Source: Rhizobium terrae
GTDB lineage: Bacteria > Pseudomonadota > Alphaproteobacteria > Rhizobiales > Rhizobiaceae
Direction of reading: 5' to 3'
Assembly: GCF_003425685.1 (NCBI RefSeq)
Contig: NZ_QJKM01000013.1
Coordinates: 124,001 to 188,000, forward strand
DNA: 64,000 nt
Shown here: one piece after another, positions 1-9,650 of the stretch
Position numbering within the stretch: position 1 is the first letter of the stretch
Layout: each line of letters begins with the position of its first letter
Made by a program: the position numbers and the translations under genes
The notes under the pieces: generated by a model
Seen by the model: only the letters and a program-made list of their open reading frames with translations
Databases searched by the model: none
Told to the model about the DNA's origin: nothing

Positions 1-1
1 G

Positions 2-1624
2 GCCGCGGCCGCGATCGGCATCGACAAGACGACTGCGACGCCCTTCGAGATCATGACGGCGATCCTGAAGAGCCCGGTCGACCTCCTCTGGTTCGGCGGC
101 ATCGGCACCTACATCAAATCGGCCTCCGAAACCGACAGCGAAGTGGGCGACCGCGCCAACGATCCCATCCGCATCACGGCGGGTGAGGTCCGTGCCAGCG
201 TGATCGGCGAGGGCGCCAATCTCGGCGTGACCCAGAAGGGCCGCATCGCCTATTCGCTGAATGGCGGTCGCTGCAATTCCGACGCGATCGACAATTCCGC
301 CGGCGTCAACTCTTCCGACGTCGAGGTCAATATCAAGATCGCCTTGAACCCGGCCATGCAGGACGGCCGCCTGACCCGCGAAAAACGCAATACACTTCTC
401 GCCTCGATGACCGAGGAAGTCGGCCATCTCGTGCTGCGCAACAACTACCTGCAGCCGCTGTCGATCTCGCTGACCGAACGCAAGGGCACCGCCAACCGCG
501 AGGAATTGGCTCGGCTGATGTCCGTCCTGGAGGCCCAGGGCCAGCTCAGCCGAAAGGTGGAAACACTGCCGGACGACGCGGAACTGGCCGAACGTTATCT
601 CTCCGGCCGGCCGCTGACCCGCCCGGAAATCGGCGTGCTGCTTTCCTATTCGAAGATCGTTCTCTTCGACGCGCTGATCGAAAGCACCGTTCCTGACGAC
701 CCGTATTTCTCCGCGGTGCTGAGGGCCTATTTCCCTGCAAAAATGCAGAAACCCTATGCGGGGGACATCGAAAAGCACCGCCTGCATCGCGAAATCGTCG
801 CCACCGCCCTCGCCAACGAAGCGATCAACCGGGGCGGGCCGGGCTTCGTTCAGCAGATGAGCGACATGGCCGGTGCGACGGCGGCCAACGTAGTGAAAGC
901 CGCCTTCCTGGCCCGCGACGGCTTCGAACTGCCGAAACTCTGGGCCGAGATCGACGCGCTGGACAGCAGGATTTCCGGTCAGGTCCAGAACGATCTTTAC
1001 GCCCGCATCAGCGGCATCTTTGCCGAAGCGACCCGGCTTATCCTCCAGACACAGGCAAGCGCCGGTGAAATGGATACCGCGATGAGCCGGCTCAAGGCTG
1101 CCATCAAGGGACTGCGTGCGACGGTCGCCGCCGGCAATATCGTTGAGAATGCCGCAAAGGCGGCGGAACTGGAGGCCCAGGGCGTCCCCGCAAGCCTCGC
1201 CCGCGAGGTGCTACTGCTCTCCACCGTCGTCCTGGTGCCGGAAATCATGCTGATCGCCGACCGCACCGGCGAAACGATGGCGCGCGCGACGGAAAGCTAT
1301 TTCGCGGTCACCGAGACCTTCCGCGTCAACCGCCTGATCGGTGTCGGCGAACGCATCACGACGGCGGATCACTACGAGAGCCTGGCGCTTTCCCGCAGCC
1401 TTCAGCAGATCGCCTCGGCCCGCCGGGATATCGTCATTGCGGCACTGACCAGCCACCAGAAGGAGAAGAAGCCTGTGGAAGCCTGGCATGCCGGCGACCG
1501 GGTACGGGTGAACCGCATCGGCGCCGAACTGGTGGCGCTCAGCGAAAGCGGCGACCTGACGCTTGCGAAGATGACCGTTGCTGCCGGCCTTCTGGGCGAC
1601 CTCGTGAACAACCGCTCGATATAA
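2..1624 (+). CDS. NAD-specific glutamate dehydrogenase, large type, C-terminal part
   Basis: This is the last 540 residues of a large NAD-dependent glutamate dehydrogenase, the roughly 1,600-residue alphaproteobacterial type that converts glutamate to 2-oxoglutarate and ammonia. The frame is open from base 2, so the gene begins outside the window. The stretch LLWFGGIGTYIK near the start and the VIGEGANLGVTQKGRIAY stretch are typical of the catalytic domain of this family. The helical C-terminal tail follows and ends with VAAGLLGDLVN. It is an ordinary intact 3' end. No terminator is obvious, and the next gene starts about 130 nt downstream on the same strand. Confidence 0.93.
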   Translation, partial: AAAAIGIDKTTATPFEIMTAILKSPVDLLWFGGIGTYIKSASETDSEVGDRANDPIRITAGEVRASVIGEGANLGVTQKGRIAYSLNGGRCNSDAIDNSAGVNSSDVEVNIKIALNPAMQDGRLTREKRNTLLASMTEEVGHLVLRNNYLQPLSISLTERKGTANREELARLMSVLEAQGQLSRKVETLPDDAELAERYLSGRPLTRPEIGVLLSYSKIVLFDALIESTVPDDPYFSAVLRAYFPAKMQKPYAGDIEKHRLHREIVATALANEAINRGGPGFVQQMSDMAGATAANVVKAAFLARDGFELPKLWAEIDALDSRISGQVQNDLYARISGIFAEATRLILQTQASAGEMDTAMSRLKAAIKGLRATVAAGNIVENAAKAAELEAQGVPASLAREVLLLSTVVLVPEIMLIADRTGETMARATESYFAVTETFRVNRLIGVGERITTADHYESLALSRSLQQIASARRDIVIAALTSHQKEKKPVEAWHAGDRVRVNRIGAELVALSESGDLTLAKMTVAAGLLGDLVNNRSI

Positions 1625-1756
1625 GGATAGTCCGGCCGAGCCGCATAGCGGTTTTGCGGGTAGACTGCGCAAGCGAGAAAATAGAGCATTGCCGGCGATT
1701 TCGTTTTGACCGGCAATGTTTTAGGAATGGGCCGAACAGATCTATCCGGGGGAAGA

Positions 1757-3139
1757 ATGGCTGTTTCTCAAGCTGACGGGGCACCGGCCGGGACAAGCCG
1801 GCGCGGCATCTGGGGGTGGATGCTGTTCGACTGGGCGGCACAGCCTTTCTTCACCGTCGTCACCACTTTCATCTTCGGTCCTTATTTCGTCTCGCGGCTG
1901 ACCGAGGATCCGGTCTCCGCCCAGACCGCCTGGAGCAACATGGCGACGATCTCCTCGATTGCCATCGCCGTCCTGTCTCCGGTTCTCGGGGCGGTTGCCG
2001 ACAAATCCGGTCCCCGAAAACCCTGGATCGCCTTCTTCGCGGTGATCAAGATCACCTGCGTCTCGGCGCTCTGGTTCGCCGCCCCCGGCTCGCCGATCAT
2101 CTGGCCGATGATCTTCATGATCTTCGCCTCGATCGCCGCGGAATTCTCGACCGTCTTCAACGATTCCATGATGCCGCGCCTCGTCCCGAAGGACGAGGTG
2201 GGCAGGGTTTCCAACATCGCCTGGGGTCTCGGTTATCTCGGCGGCATGATCGTGCTGATCGTGGTCGTCGCCCTCCTCGCCGCCAATCCGGAAACGGGCC
2301 GGACGCTGATTGGGCTTCTGCCGCTCTTCGGCCTCGACCCGCATCTCGGCGAAGATGCCCGCATCACCGGACCAATTTCCGGCCTCTGGTATTTCCTGTT
2401 CATCCTGCCGATGTTTTTCTACACTCCCGATGCGAAGAAGGGCCTGCCGCTCGGCACTGCCGTCCGCTCCGGCCTCCGGGAACTGGGCGGCACACTTCGC
2501 GAACTGAGGCAGCGCAGCGGGATCATGAAGTTCCTGATCGCGCGCATGCTCTACCAGGACGGTGTCAATGGCCTGCTGATCCTCGGCGGCACTTTCGCGG
2601 CCGGCATGTTCGGCTGGGCGACGATCGAGATCGGCATCTACGGCATCATCCTCAATGTCGTGGCGATCTTCGGCTGCATTGCCGCTGGCTGGCTGGATCG
2701 GGCGCTCGGATCGAAAACCGTCGTGGTGATCAGCCTCGTCTTCCTGCTGATCGCCACGCTCGGCATCATTTCCACCGGTCCGGGCTTCGTTTTCTTCGAC
2801 CTCATGCCGTTGTCCAATGCGGACGCCGGCGGCCTGTTCGGCACGGCGGCGGAAAAGGCCTATGTCCTCTTCGGCCTGTTGATCGGCATCGCCTTCGGGC
2901 CGGTCCAGGCCTCGTCGCGATCCTATCTCGCCCGCAGCGTCGATCTTTCGGAAACCGGCCGCTATTTCGGCATTTACGCACTTTCCGGCCGGGCGACCAG
3001 CTTCCTCGCCACCCTCGCCTTCTCGACGGTCACCTACGCCACGGACTCGGCCCGCTTCGGCATGTCGACGCTGCTGATCTTTCTGGTGGCAGGGTTGATT
3101 CTATTGCTGAGGACGCCGTATCCGGCCAATCGGAAGTAA
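1757..3139 (+). CDS. MFS permease of the UMF1 (Atg22-like) family
   Basis: A 460-residue integral membrane protein with about 12 hydrophobic segments. It resembles UMF1-family MFS permeases, which are related to the vacuolar effluxer Atg22. Supporting features are the early GWMLFDWAAQPFFTVVTTF segment and the later FGPVQASSRSYLARSV stretch. The substrate is unknown. The open frame extends upstream to a TTG at 1706, but the ATG at 1757 is preferred because a GGGGGAAGA purine tract lies just before it and the protein then begins MAVSQADG. It converges with purH across a strong hairpin. Confidence 0.85.
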   Translation: MAVSQADGAPAGTSRRGIWGWMLFDWAAQPFFTVVTTFIFGPYFVSRLTEDPVSAQTAWSNMATISSIAIAVLSPVLGAVADKSGPRKPWIAFFAVIKITCVSALWFAAPGSPIIWPMIFMIFASIAAEFSTVFNDSMMPRLVPKDEVGRVSNIAWGLGYLGGMIVLIVVVALLAANPETGRTLIGLLPLFGLDPHLGEDARITGPISGLWYFLFILPMFFYTPDAKKGLPLGTAVRSGLRELGGTLRELRQRSGIMKFLIARMLYQDGVNGLLILGGTFAAGMFGWATIEIGIYGIILNVVAIFGCIAAGWLDRALGSKTVVVISLVFLLIATLGIISTGPGFVFFDLMPLSNADAGGLFGTAAEKAYVLFGLLIGIAFGPVQASSRSYLARSVDLSETGRYFGIYALSGRATSFLATLAFSTVTYATDSARFGMSTLLIFLVAGLILLLRTPYPANRK

Positions 3140-3152
3140 GCAGGCATTCCCG

Positions 3153-3191
3153 CTTTCGTCATTCCTGTGCCTGTCACAGGGATGACGAAAG
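3153..3191. terminator. 17-bp hairpin between convergent genes; CGTCATTCC repeat family
   Basis: CTTTCGTCATTCCTGTG (3153-3169) pairs with CACAGGGATGACGAAAG (3175-3191) over 17 bp, with one T-G wobble and a 5-nt loop. It lies between the stop codons of the permease (+) and purH (-), so it could end transcription in both directions, although neither side has a long T run. The arms are the compact form of a palindromic repeat seen again after gyrB and after folC. Confidence 0.7.
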
Positions 3192-3202
3192 TAAGGCCGC
3201 AC

Positions 3203-4822
3203 TCAGTGCCGGAAATGCCGCATCCCCGTGAAGACCATGGCCACGCCGTGCTCGTCGGCAGCGGCGATCACCTCGTCGTCGCGCATCGAACCGCCCGGTT
3301 GAATGACGGCCGTGGCGCCGGCGGCGATCGCCGAGAGCAGGCCGTCCGCGAACGGGAAGAAGGCTTCGGAGGCAACCGCCGAACCCTTGGTCATCGGTTC
3401 GGCCCAACCCATCGCCTTGGCGGCTTCCTCGGCCTTCAGGCCGGCAATGCGGGCGGAATCGATACGGCTCATCTGGCCGGCGCCGATACCGGCCGTCTGG
3501 CCGTCCTTGGCATAGACGATGGCGTTCGACTTGACGTGCTTGGCCACCTTGTAGGCGAACTTCATGTCATCGAGTTCGCTCGGTGTCGGCGCCCGCTTGG
3601 TGACGACGCGCAGGTCGATGTCCTCGATCATCCCGTTGTCGCGGGTCTGCACCAGGAGCCCGCCGGCAACCGTCTTGGCCGTGATGCCGCGCGAACGCGG
3701 GTCGGGCAGGCCTCCGGTGACGAGAAGGCGAAGATTCTTCTTTGCAGCGATGATCTGCTGGGCCTCGTCGGAAACCTCCGGCGCGATGATGACCTCGGTG
3801 AAGAGCTTGACGATCTCTTCGGCGGTTTCGGCGTCGAGAAGCTGGTTCACCGCGATGATACCGCCGAAGGCCGAGGTGGAATCACAGGCGAGCGCCTTGA
3901 GATAGGCATCCTTCAGCGTTCCGCCGGTGGCAACGCCGCAAGGGTTGGCATGCTTGATGATCGCGCAGGCCGGACCGCTCACCTCCGGCGCAAATTCGCC
4001 GATCAGCTCGAAGGCGCCATCGGTATCGTTGATGTTGTTGTAGGAAAGCTGCTTGCCCTGGAGAAGCTTTGCGGTCGCGACGCCCGGACGATTCTCGCCC
4101 GTCACGTAGAAACCGGCGCTCTGGTGCGGGTTTTCGCCGTAGCGCATCTCTTCCTTCAGCACGCCGCCGACCGTCCGGTAGCGCGGGATCTCGATGTCGA
4201 GCGCTTCCGCAAACCAGTTGGAGATCGCCGTGTCATAGGCGGCCGTGCGGGCATAGGCCTTGGCCGCCAGCTTCTGGCGGAAAGCATAGACCGTCTGCCC
4301 TTCGTTCGAACGCAGCGCCTCGATCACCGCCGGATAATCGGATGGATCGGTGACGATCGTCACATAGGCGTGGTTCTTGGCCGAAGCGCGGATCATCGCC
4401 GGCCCGCCGATGTCGATATTTTCCACCGTGGTCGGATAATCGCCGCCGGCAGCGCGTACCTCCTCGAACGGATAAAGGTTGATGACCGCGAGATCGATAC
4501 CCTCGATGCCGTGTTCCTTCATGGCAGCCGTGTGCTCCGCGTCGTCGCGGATCGCGAGCAGCCCGCCATGCACGTTCGGATGCAGCGTCTTCACCCGGCC
4601 GTCCATGATTTCCGGAAAACCGGTCACCTCGGACACATCCGTCACCGCCAGCCCGGCGGCGGCGATCGCCTTGTGGGTGCCGCCGGTCGAAAGCAGCTTC
4701 ACGCCCTGCTCTGTCAGCGCCTTGGCAAGTTCGATGATACCGGTCTTGTCGGAGACCGAGAGCAGTGCGGTGCGGATCTTCACACGGTCGGGAGCGGGGA
4801 TTTTCTTGGAAACGACGGCCAT
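3203..4822 (-). CDS. purH: Bifunctional AICAR formyltransferase / IMP cyclohydrolase
   Basis: PurH catalyses the last two steps of de novo IMP synthesis: formylation of AICAR with 10-formyl-THF, then ring closure. The 539-residue length is normal. The N-terminal MGS-like cyclohydrolase domain (about residues 15-150) has ALLSVSDKTGIIELAKAL and LLSTGGTHKAI. The transformylase domain carries AIIKHANPCGVA near residue 288, with the catalytic Lys-His pair. The C-terminus has FFPFADGL and AVIQPGGSMRD. AGGAGAG lies at a good distance before the ATG. It follows the heparinase-like gene by 84 nt on the same strand and probably ends that operon. Confidence 0.97.
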   Translation of the reverse strand: MAVVSKKIPAPDRVKIRTALLSVSDKTGIIELAKALTEQGVKLLSTGGTHKAIAAAGLAVTDVSEVTGFPEIMDGRVKTLHPNVHGGLLAIRDDAEHTAAMKEHGIEGIDLAVINLYPFEEVRAAGGDYPTTVENIDIGGPAMIRASAKNHAYVTIVTDPSDYPAVIEALRSNEGQTVYAFRQKLAAKAYARTAAYDTAISNWFAEALDIEIPRYRTVGGVLKEEMRYGENPHQSAGFYVTGENRPGVATAKLLQGKQLSYNNINDTDGAFELIGEFAPEVSGPACAIIKHANPCGVATGGTLKDAYLKALACDSTSAFGGIIAVNQLLDAETAEEIVKLFTEVIIAPEVSDEAQQIIAAKKNLRLLVTGGLPDPRSRGITAKTVAGGLLVQTRDNGMIEDIDLRVVTKRAPTPSELDDMKFAYKVAKHVKSNAIVYAKDGQTAGIGAGQMSRIDSARIAGLKAEEAAKAMGWAEPMTKGSAVASEAFFPFADGLLSAIAAGATAVIQPGGSMRDDEVIAAADEHGVAMVFTGMRHFRH

Positions 4823-4906
4823 CGGTCTCTCCTGAAAAGGCGCCGCGGAACCGGGCGCAGGGTAAGATGCGGGCCGGTTAGCACAGCTTGATCGGAGAAG
4901 AAACGT

Positions 4907-6592
4907 TTATTCGCCGCGTCTCAGCATCCAGCGGATTTCCGCCGTTTCCGGCGGAGAAAACTCGATGACAAGCTGCTGGCTCGGCCGCACGCCCGAGACA
5001 TCCGCGAAGAAGATATCCTCGTCGATCATCACCTGCAGCCCCGGTGCCGCAAAAACCCAGGCCTCGCCGTCCGGCGCCCGCATCGTCACGCTCTCCTCGT
5101 CCCGCCGGGAGAGCACGATGGTGGGGTGGATGTGGAAACGCGCGACCGCCGAAAACGGCCCGCCCCCGGGCGCCTCGCCCTCCGGCAGGAAAAGCCGGTC
5201 ATGGCCCTTGATCTTGTTGCCCTTGGTATTGAGGCCGATTTCGCGCTCGTGGAAATAGCCGAACTCGGCGGCATAACCGCCATGGCTGGCGCGCAGCCAG
5301 TCGTTGCCGTGCTGATCCTCCCAGCGCTCCACCTTCACCTCCGAAACGCCGCCGAGCATCAATGACCCGGCCAGCCGCGACCGGGCGAAATGGGAAGAGG
5401 AGGTTTCGTTCAAGGTCACGGTCGAATGCGCCGGCGTGGAGCGGGCGGCCTGCCGATAGTTGCGCGCGCCATTTTTCGGCGCCCCGCAATTGACGATGAA
5501 GCGGTTGCGGCCGGAAGACATCTCGAAGGAGAGACAGCCCGCATGAGCGCCGCGCGAAAGATCGGTCGAGAGCGGGTGGCCGGTATCGACGATCAGTGTC
5601 GTCCCTTCCGTCGAAAGCCGGTGGTAGTTCATGTGCGGCAGCGCCTTGAACGGCTTGCCGGCAGTCTCGTCGTAACGCAATACCGACATCAGCTCGCTCG
5701 CCGGCGTGGCCGTCGCGCCGTTGAACAGCGCGAGATCGCCGTCCTGATGGCGGAAGAATCTGAGCGCCGGGTACATCCGGTCGATCGTCGGGATCAGTTT
5801 CGACGGCAGGTCGTGGCCAAGGTTGATATAGGTCTGGCGGAGCGGCAGAAGATCGATGAGCAGGTCGAGAATCGCCCGCGGATTGCGTGATATATGGCCG
5901 CCATCGGCAAGAATCTGCCGTTCCAGTTCCCGGTCCAGCCGATTGCCTTCCCGGCGGATATAGGCGGCCCGGGTCGGCATGGAGATCGACGCCATGGCGA
6001 GCGCGATCCGCATCCGGAGCCGTGTGTCGCTCTCCGGCGTGCAGCCGGCTATCTTTCTGAGAAAACGCACCTGATAGGCGAGGCTTTTCATGAAACGGCG
6101 GTAGAAGCCGGCCTCGGCGCCCTGCAGGATCACCGTCGAGTGGGAAAGCCAGGCGATCACCCGTTCGGCCAGGACGTTCGCCTCCCAGGCGACGCCCCTC
6201 TGGCGCCGGCCATGGGTTGCGATCCAGTCTGCGACGATGCTGCGGACATGCGCGCAGGCCGCCTCGGTCTTGTTGGTGCGGATGTGCCGGAGCCAGGCGA
6301 AGGAATGCAGCCGCTCGGCAAAGGCATGCGACGGAAGGTCTACGGAAAACGGTGACTGTCCGAACGTCTCGAGGATCCGTCCGCCTATGGGAAAACGTCC
6401 CTCGAGGATTTCTTCCGCCACGAAGGGATCGAGCGCCCTGAGATCCGTCGGCGCCACGATCAGCCGCTCCGGCACCTGCAGAGAAAAGGATGTCACGGCG
6501 AGCCGCAGCCCGGCGCTGCGCCGGCACAGGCGCCGCCCGATCTCCCGCAAGCCGGAGGAAAAAAGCCTCCGGCGATCCGCGAGCCGCATCAT
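4907..6592 (-). CDS. Heparinase II/III family protein
   Basis: A protein of about 561 residues matching the heparinase II/III-like family of polysaccharide lyases. An alpha-helical N-terminal half (about 1-290) is followed by a beta-rich C-terminal half with HSTVTLNETSSSHF, the PLSTDLSRGAH stretch and a late FHIHP. The natural substrate in rhizobia is not established. TTG (6595) and ATG (6592, 6589) are adjacent possible starts; 6592 is used. It lies between rsmB (93 nt upstream) and purH (84 nt downstream) on the same strand. No signal peptide is evident, which is odd for a lyase expected to act on an extracellular polymer. Confidence 0.85.
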   Translation of the reverse strand: MMRLADRRRLFSSGLREIGRRLCRRSAGLRLAVTSFSLQVPERLIVAPTDLRALDPFVAEEILEGRFPIGGRILETFGQSPFSVDLPSHAFAERLHSFAWLRHIRTNKTEAACAHVRSIVADWIATHGRRQRGVAWEANVLAERVIAWLSHSTVILQGAEAGFYRRFMKSLAYQVRFLRKIAGCTPESDTRLRMRIALAMASISMPTRAAYIRREGNRLDRELERQILADGGHISRNPRAILDLLIDLLPLRQTYINLGHDLPSKLIPTIDRMYPALRFFRHQDGDLALFNGATATPASELMSVLRYDETAGKPFKALPHMNYHRLSTEGTTLIVDTGHPLSTDLSRGAHAGCLSFEMSSGRNRFIVNCGAPKNGARNYRQAARSTPAHSTVTLNETSSSHFARSRLAGSLMLGGVSEVKVERWEDQHGNDWLRASHGGYAAEFGYFHEREIGLNTKGNKIKGHDRLFLPEGEAPGGGPFSAVARFHIHPTIVLSRRDEESVTMRAPDGEAWVFAAPGLQVMIDEDIFFADVSGVRPSQQLVIEFSPPETAEIRWMLRRGE

Positions 6593-6688
6593 CAATCTGG
6601 AACACTCCGCAGAAGCCGGTCTCCGCCCGACCGGCGGAAATCAATTTTAGATAAATCGAAATAATGGATTGGTATGGTGAAAAAAGCC

Positions 6689-8110
6689 TTACACGGACCG
6701 CTCTGCGTTTCCTGCTAGGCGGATCACGCTCGCAAAGAAGCCGTCCATACCACCCACAAATTTCTGGTCGCCCGGCAGCATGGCGGGCGTGGTGCGAAAT
6801 TCACCGATCGGCGAGATAGCGGTCTCCAGGCCCGGCCAGTCTTTCGGATCGACGGCCACCCGCTCCAGTCCGGGGTGATCCTTGAGAACGCGGACCACCA
6901 GATCTTCCCCCTCGGACGAATCCAGCGAGCAGTTGGAGAAGACGATAAGGCCGCCGGGTTTCACCAGCGTGACGGCGTGGCGCAGCATCTTTTCTTGCAG
7001 TGCGGCGAGTTTGGCGATGTCCTCCGGTCCTTTGGTCCAGAGCACATCCGGATGCCGGCGGGTCGTGCCAGTGGAGGAGCAGGGCGCATCGAGCAGCACG
7101 CCGTCCAGCAATTCGTCCGGCCTGAAATTGAAGAGGTCGCCGCCCACCAGATCGGCTTCCAGTCCGAGACGCGCCAGGTTTTCCTTCAGCCGGGCAAGAC
7201 GGTTGGCGGATTGCTCCACCGCGGTCACGCAGGCACCGGCCGCGATCAGCTGCGCGGTCTTGCCGCCCGGTGCTGCGCAGAGATCGGCAATCCGCTTGCC
7301 CTTCAGGTCGCCGAACAGCTGTGCCGGAATGCTGGCGGCGGCATCCTGCACCCACCATACCCCTTCGGAAAATCCTTCGAGGCCCGATACCGCGCCTTCA
7401 AAAGCGGCGAGCCGGATACTGCCGGTCGGCAGGACCTTGCCATCCAGCTTCTCCGCCCACAGGGCAGGGTCCGATTTCACCGTCAGATCGATCCCCGCCG
7501 GCACGAGCTGCGCTTCGGCAATGCGCCGGGCTTCCGCTTCGCCATAGATCGCTGCAAGGCGCTCCTGGAACCAGCCCGGCACCGGTGAGACGGCCGCGGT
7601 TGCTGTGAGCACTTCGTCCTTCTCCCGCACGAGGCGGCGTAGAACGGCGTTGACGAGCTTGGCGAAACGGCGATTGCGCGGATCGCGATTGGCCTGCTCG
7701 ACGGCAAGATCGACAGCTGCGTGAGACGGCACGTCGAGATGCAGGATCTGCGCCGCTGCGATCACCAGCACATGGTGAAGTGCGCGGGCGCCTTCCGGCA
7801 GCGGGGTTTCGATCAGGGAAGCGACCGCTGCTTCGAGACGCGGCAGATATCTCAATGCGGTGGTGAGAATGGCTCGGGCAAGCGCCCGGTCTGCATCCCT
7901 CAGCGTCTTGTAGGCGGGATTGCCATGGGTGAGATCGAGCATGCCGTCAAGCGAGATCTTCCGATCGACGACGGCCGCCAGAAGCTTGGCGGCCGTGGCC
8001 CGGACTTCGAGACCCGGCTTGGATGGCGCTCCGCCGTCACGAGACGGAGCCGGTTTTGAGCGATTGTCCGATGGTTTGGAAGGCTTCTTGTTCTTCTTGC
8101 TGTCGTTCAA
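6689..8110 (-). CDS. rsmB: 16S rRNA (cytosine-5) methyltransferase RsmB
   Basis: A 473-residue RsmB/Sun-type enzyme that makes m5C967 in 16S rRNA. After a Lys/Ser/Pro-rich leader of about 30 residues comes a NusB-like RNA-binding domain (about 35-165). The SAM-dependent methyltransferase domain follows, with ADLCAAPGGKTAQLIAAG, the DAPCSSTGTTRRHPDV motif (about residue 343) and FSNCSLDSSEGED (about 391), which supply the two catalytic-region cysteines. The start is a TTG that overlaps the htpX stop by 2 nt, implying translational coupling with htpX. Confidence 0.95.
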   Translation of the reverse strand: MNDSKKNKKPSKPSDNRSKPAPSRDGGAPSKPGLEVRATAAKLLAAVVDRKISLDGMLDLTHGNPAYKTLRDADRALARAILTTALRYLPRLEAAVASLIETPLPEGARALHHVLVIAAAQILHLDVPSHAAVDLAVEQANRDPRNRRFAKLVNAVLRRLVREKDEVLTATAAVSPVPGWFQERLAAIYGEAEARRIAEAQLVPAGIDLTVKSDPALWAEKLDGKVLPTGSIRLAAFEGAVSGLEGFSEGVWWVQDAAASIPAQLFGDLKGKRIADLCAAPGGKTAQLIAAGACVTAVEQSANRLARLKENLARLGLEADLVGGDLFNFRPDELLDGVLLDAPCSSTGTTRRHPDVLWTKGPEDIAKLAALQEKMLRHAVTLVKPGGLIVFSNCSLDSSEGEDLVVRVLKDHPGLERVAVDPKDWPGLETAISPIGEFRTTPAMLPGDQKFVGGMDGFFASVIRLAGNAERSV

Positions 8111-9096
8111 GACCAGGGACCTTTGCGCGGTTCGTTGCGACCGCGGCCCCAGGGCGAGTTGTCGCCGGTATTCGGAACGGAGCGCGCGGTGCGCTGCGGT
8201 CTATCAGCCCGCGGCGCAGCCGTCGAGCCGTTGCCCCGGAAGCCACCGGAGAACTCGCCCATCATCTGCTGAAGCGCGGCGATACGGTTTTCCGTGTTCG
8301 GGTGGGTGGAGAACAGGTTGTCCATTCGCTCGCCGGACAGAGGGTTGATGATGAACATATGCGCGGTTGCCGGATTGCGTTCCGCTTCGTAGTTCGGGAT
8401 GGCATGCGCCGCACCGGCGATCTTGCCGAGTGCCGAAGCAAGCCACATCGGGTTGCCGCAGATTTCCGCGCCCCGCCGGTCGGCGGAATATTCGCGCGTC
8501 CGGCTGATCGCCATCTGTACCAGCATGGCGGCAAGCGGAGCGACGATCATCGCCACGATCACACCGATGAAACCGAGCGGATTGTTGTTGTTTTCGCGGT
8601 TGCCACCGAAGAAGAAGGCGAAATTGCCGAGCATGGAGATCGCACCGGCAAGCGTCGCGGTGATCGTCATGGTCAATGTGTCGCGGTTCTGGATATGCGC
8701 AAGCTCGTGCGCCATCACACCTGCGACTTCCTCATGCGTCAGGCGTTGCAGAAGGCCGGTCGAGGCGGCGACGGCGGCATTCTGCGGGTTGCGGCCGGTC
8801 GCGAATGCGTTCGGCTGCGGATTGTCGTAGATATAGACCTTCGGCATCGGCAGACCGGCATTGGCGGCCAGATCCCGGATCATGTTGTAGAATTCCGGCG
8901 CGGTGCGCCCGTCGACCTCCTGGGCGTGGTAGGCCGAAAGCACCATCTTGTCGGAATTCCAATAGGAAAACAGGTTCATGCCGGCAGCGATCACCAGCGC
9001 GATCATCATGCCGCCCTTGCCGCCGATCAGAAATCCGACCCCCATGAACAGGGCCGTCATGAAGGCCAGAAGCATGGCGGTGCGCATCACATTCAT
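8107..9096 (-). CDS. htpX: Membrane zinc metalloprotease HtpX
   Basis: HtpX is an M48 inner-membrane protease that removes misfolded membrane proteins. The 329-residue product has hydrophobic segments at about 5-50, the zinc motif HELAHIQNRD (about residue 130), further membrane segments at about 140-190, and a downstream EYSADRRGAE with the third zinc ligand. The last 50 residues are Arg/Pro/Gly-rich. The ATG at 9096 is preferred over 9102 because GGAGAG lies 8 nt upstream of it. It is the first gene of the leftward htpX-rsmB-heparinase-purH group. Confidence 0.95.
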   Translation of the reverse strand: MNVMRTAMLLAFMTALFMGVGFLIGGKGGMMIALVIAAGMNLFSYWNSDKMVLSAYHAQEVDGRTAPEFYNMIRDLAANAGLPMPKVYIYDNPQPNAFATGRNPQNAAVAASTGLLQRLTHEEVAGVMAHELAHIQNRDTLTMTITATLAGAISMLGNFAFFFGGNRENNNNPLGFIGVIVAMIVAPLAAMLVQMAISRTREYSADRRGAEICGNPMWLASALGKIAGAAHAIPNYEAERNPATAHMFIINPLSGERMDNLFSTHPNTENRIAALQQMMGEFSGGFRGNGSTAAPRADRPQRTARSVPNTGDNSPWGRGRNEPRKGPWS

Positions 9097-9218
9097 CGTC
9101 ATCTCTCCGTTGCCGATTTCGTCCCGAGGGTTTCCAAGGGTTTTCTTGAGGTTGCGAACGCCCTATCATGTGGTCAACTCAACCACAGTTTTCAATAAAC
9201 CATCCAGTGATCCGAAAG

Positions 9219-9437
9219 ATGCAGACCGCGGACAACGATAACTCCGAAACAACACCGGAAGAAGGCGCACCCAGAAAGCCGCTTTCGCCTGCAGCGCAGC
9301 GCGCCCTGAAGGAAGCCGGGGAACGCCGCCAGGCCGCCGCCGGGACGGAAATGCCCGAGGAATTCGGCGGCCGAGGCGGCGCCGACCCGGCCCGCTTCGG
9401 CGACTGGGAGATCAACGGCCGCGCGATCGATTTCTAG
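9219..9437 (+). CDS. DUF1674 protein (SdhAF4-like)
   Basis: A 72-residue protein with the DUF1674 C-terminal signature EFGGRGGADPARFGDWEINGRAIDF at residues 46-72, preceded by a charged disordered N-terminus. Eukaryotic members (SDHAF4) help assemble succinate dehydrogenase by binding flavinylated SdhA; the same role in bacteria is an inference. The frame also opens at 9168, but the first 17 residues there do not fit the family. Its promoter region probably lies in the gap to divergent htpX. Confidence 0.8.
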   Translation: MQTADNDNSETTPEEGAPRKPLSPAAQRALKEAGERRQAAAGTEMPEEFGGRGGADPARFGDWEINGRAIDF

Positions 9438-9500
9438 AGCATGTCGCGCAAAAGTGTGCAGCGGTTTTGCGACAACGACATGCGTAAAAACAAGGATCTA
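9438..9500. repeat. Palindromic intergenic repeat, CATGTCGCGCAAAA type
   Basis: Directly after the DUF1674 stop, CATGTCGCGCAAAA (9440-9453) is answered by TTTTGCG (9465-9471) and CGACATG (9476-9482), giving an interrupted hairpin. A degenerate copy lies at 45451-45499 with the shared core GCGGTTTTGCG followed by CAACG and CATGCG. Two copies in different intergenic spaces mark it as a dispersed repeat rather than a gene-specific element. Confidence 0.65.
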
Positions 9501-9615
9501 AAGCGCGGCAAGCGAATCTGAAAGATCGCGACGCGCTTTCGACGGGGATAGGCGATGTGTAGGGGCGAGCCGTTTCCAGCCGACCGCTTCACCCAGAAAT
9601 AAGATAAAATTCCTA

Positions 9616-9644
9616 TTGACTCCGGTCGGATATCGGAATTTATT
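9616..9644 (+). promoter_or_regulatory. Possible promoter immediately before the nuclease gene
   Basis: TTGACT (9616-9621) is separated by 17 nt from TTTATT (9639-9644), resembling -35 and -10 hexamers. The ATG of the next gene is only 6 nt after the -10 box, so if this promoter is real the transcript would be leaderless or nearly so. It is a weak match and a tentative call. Confidence 0.3.
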
Positions 9645-9650
9645 CCTTTC

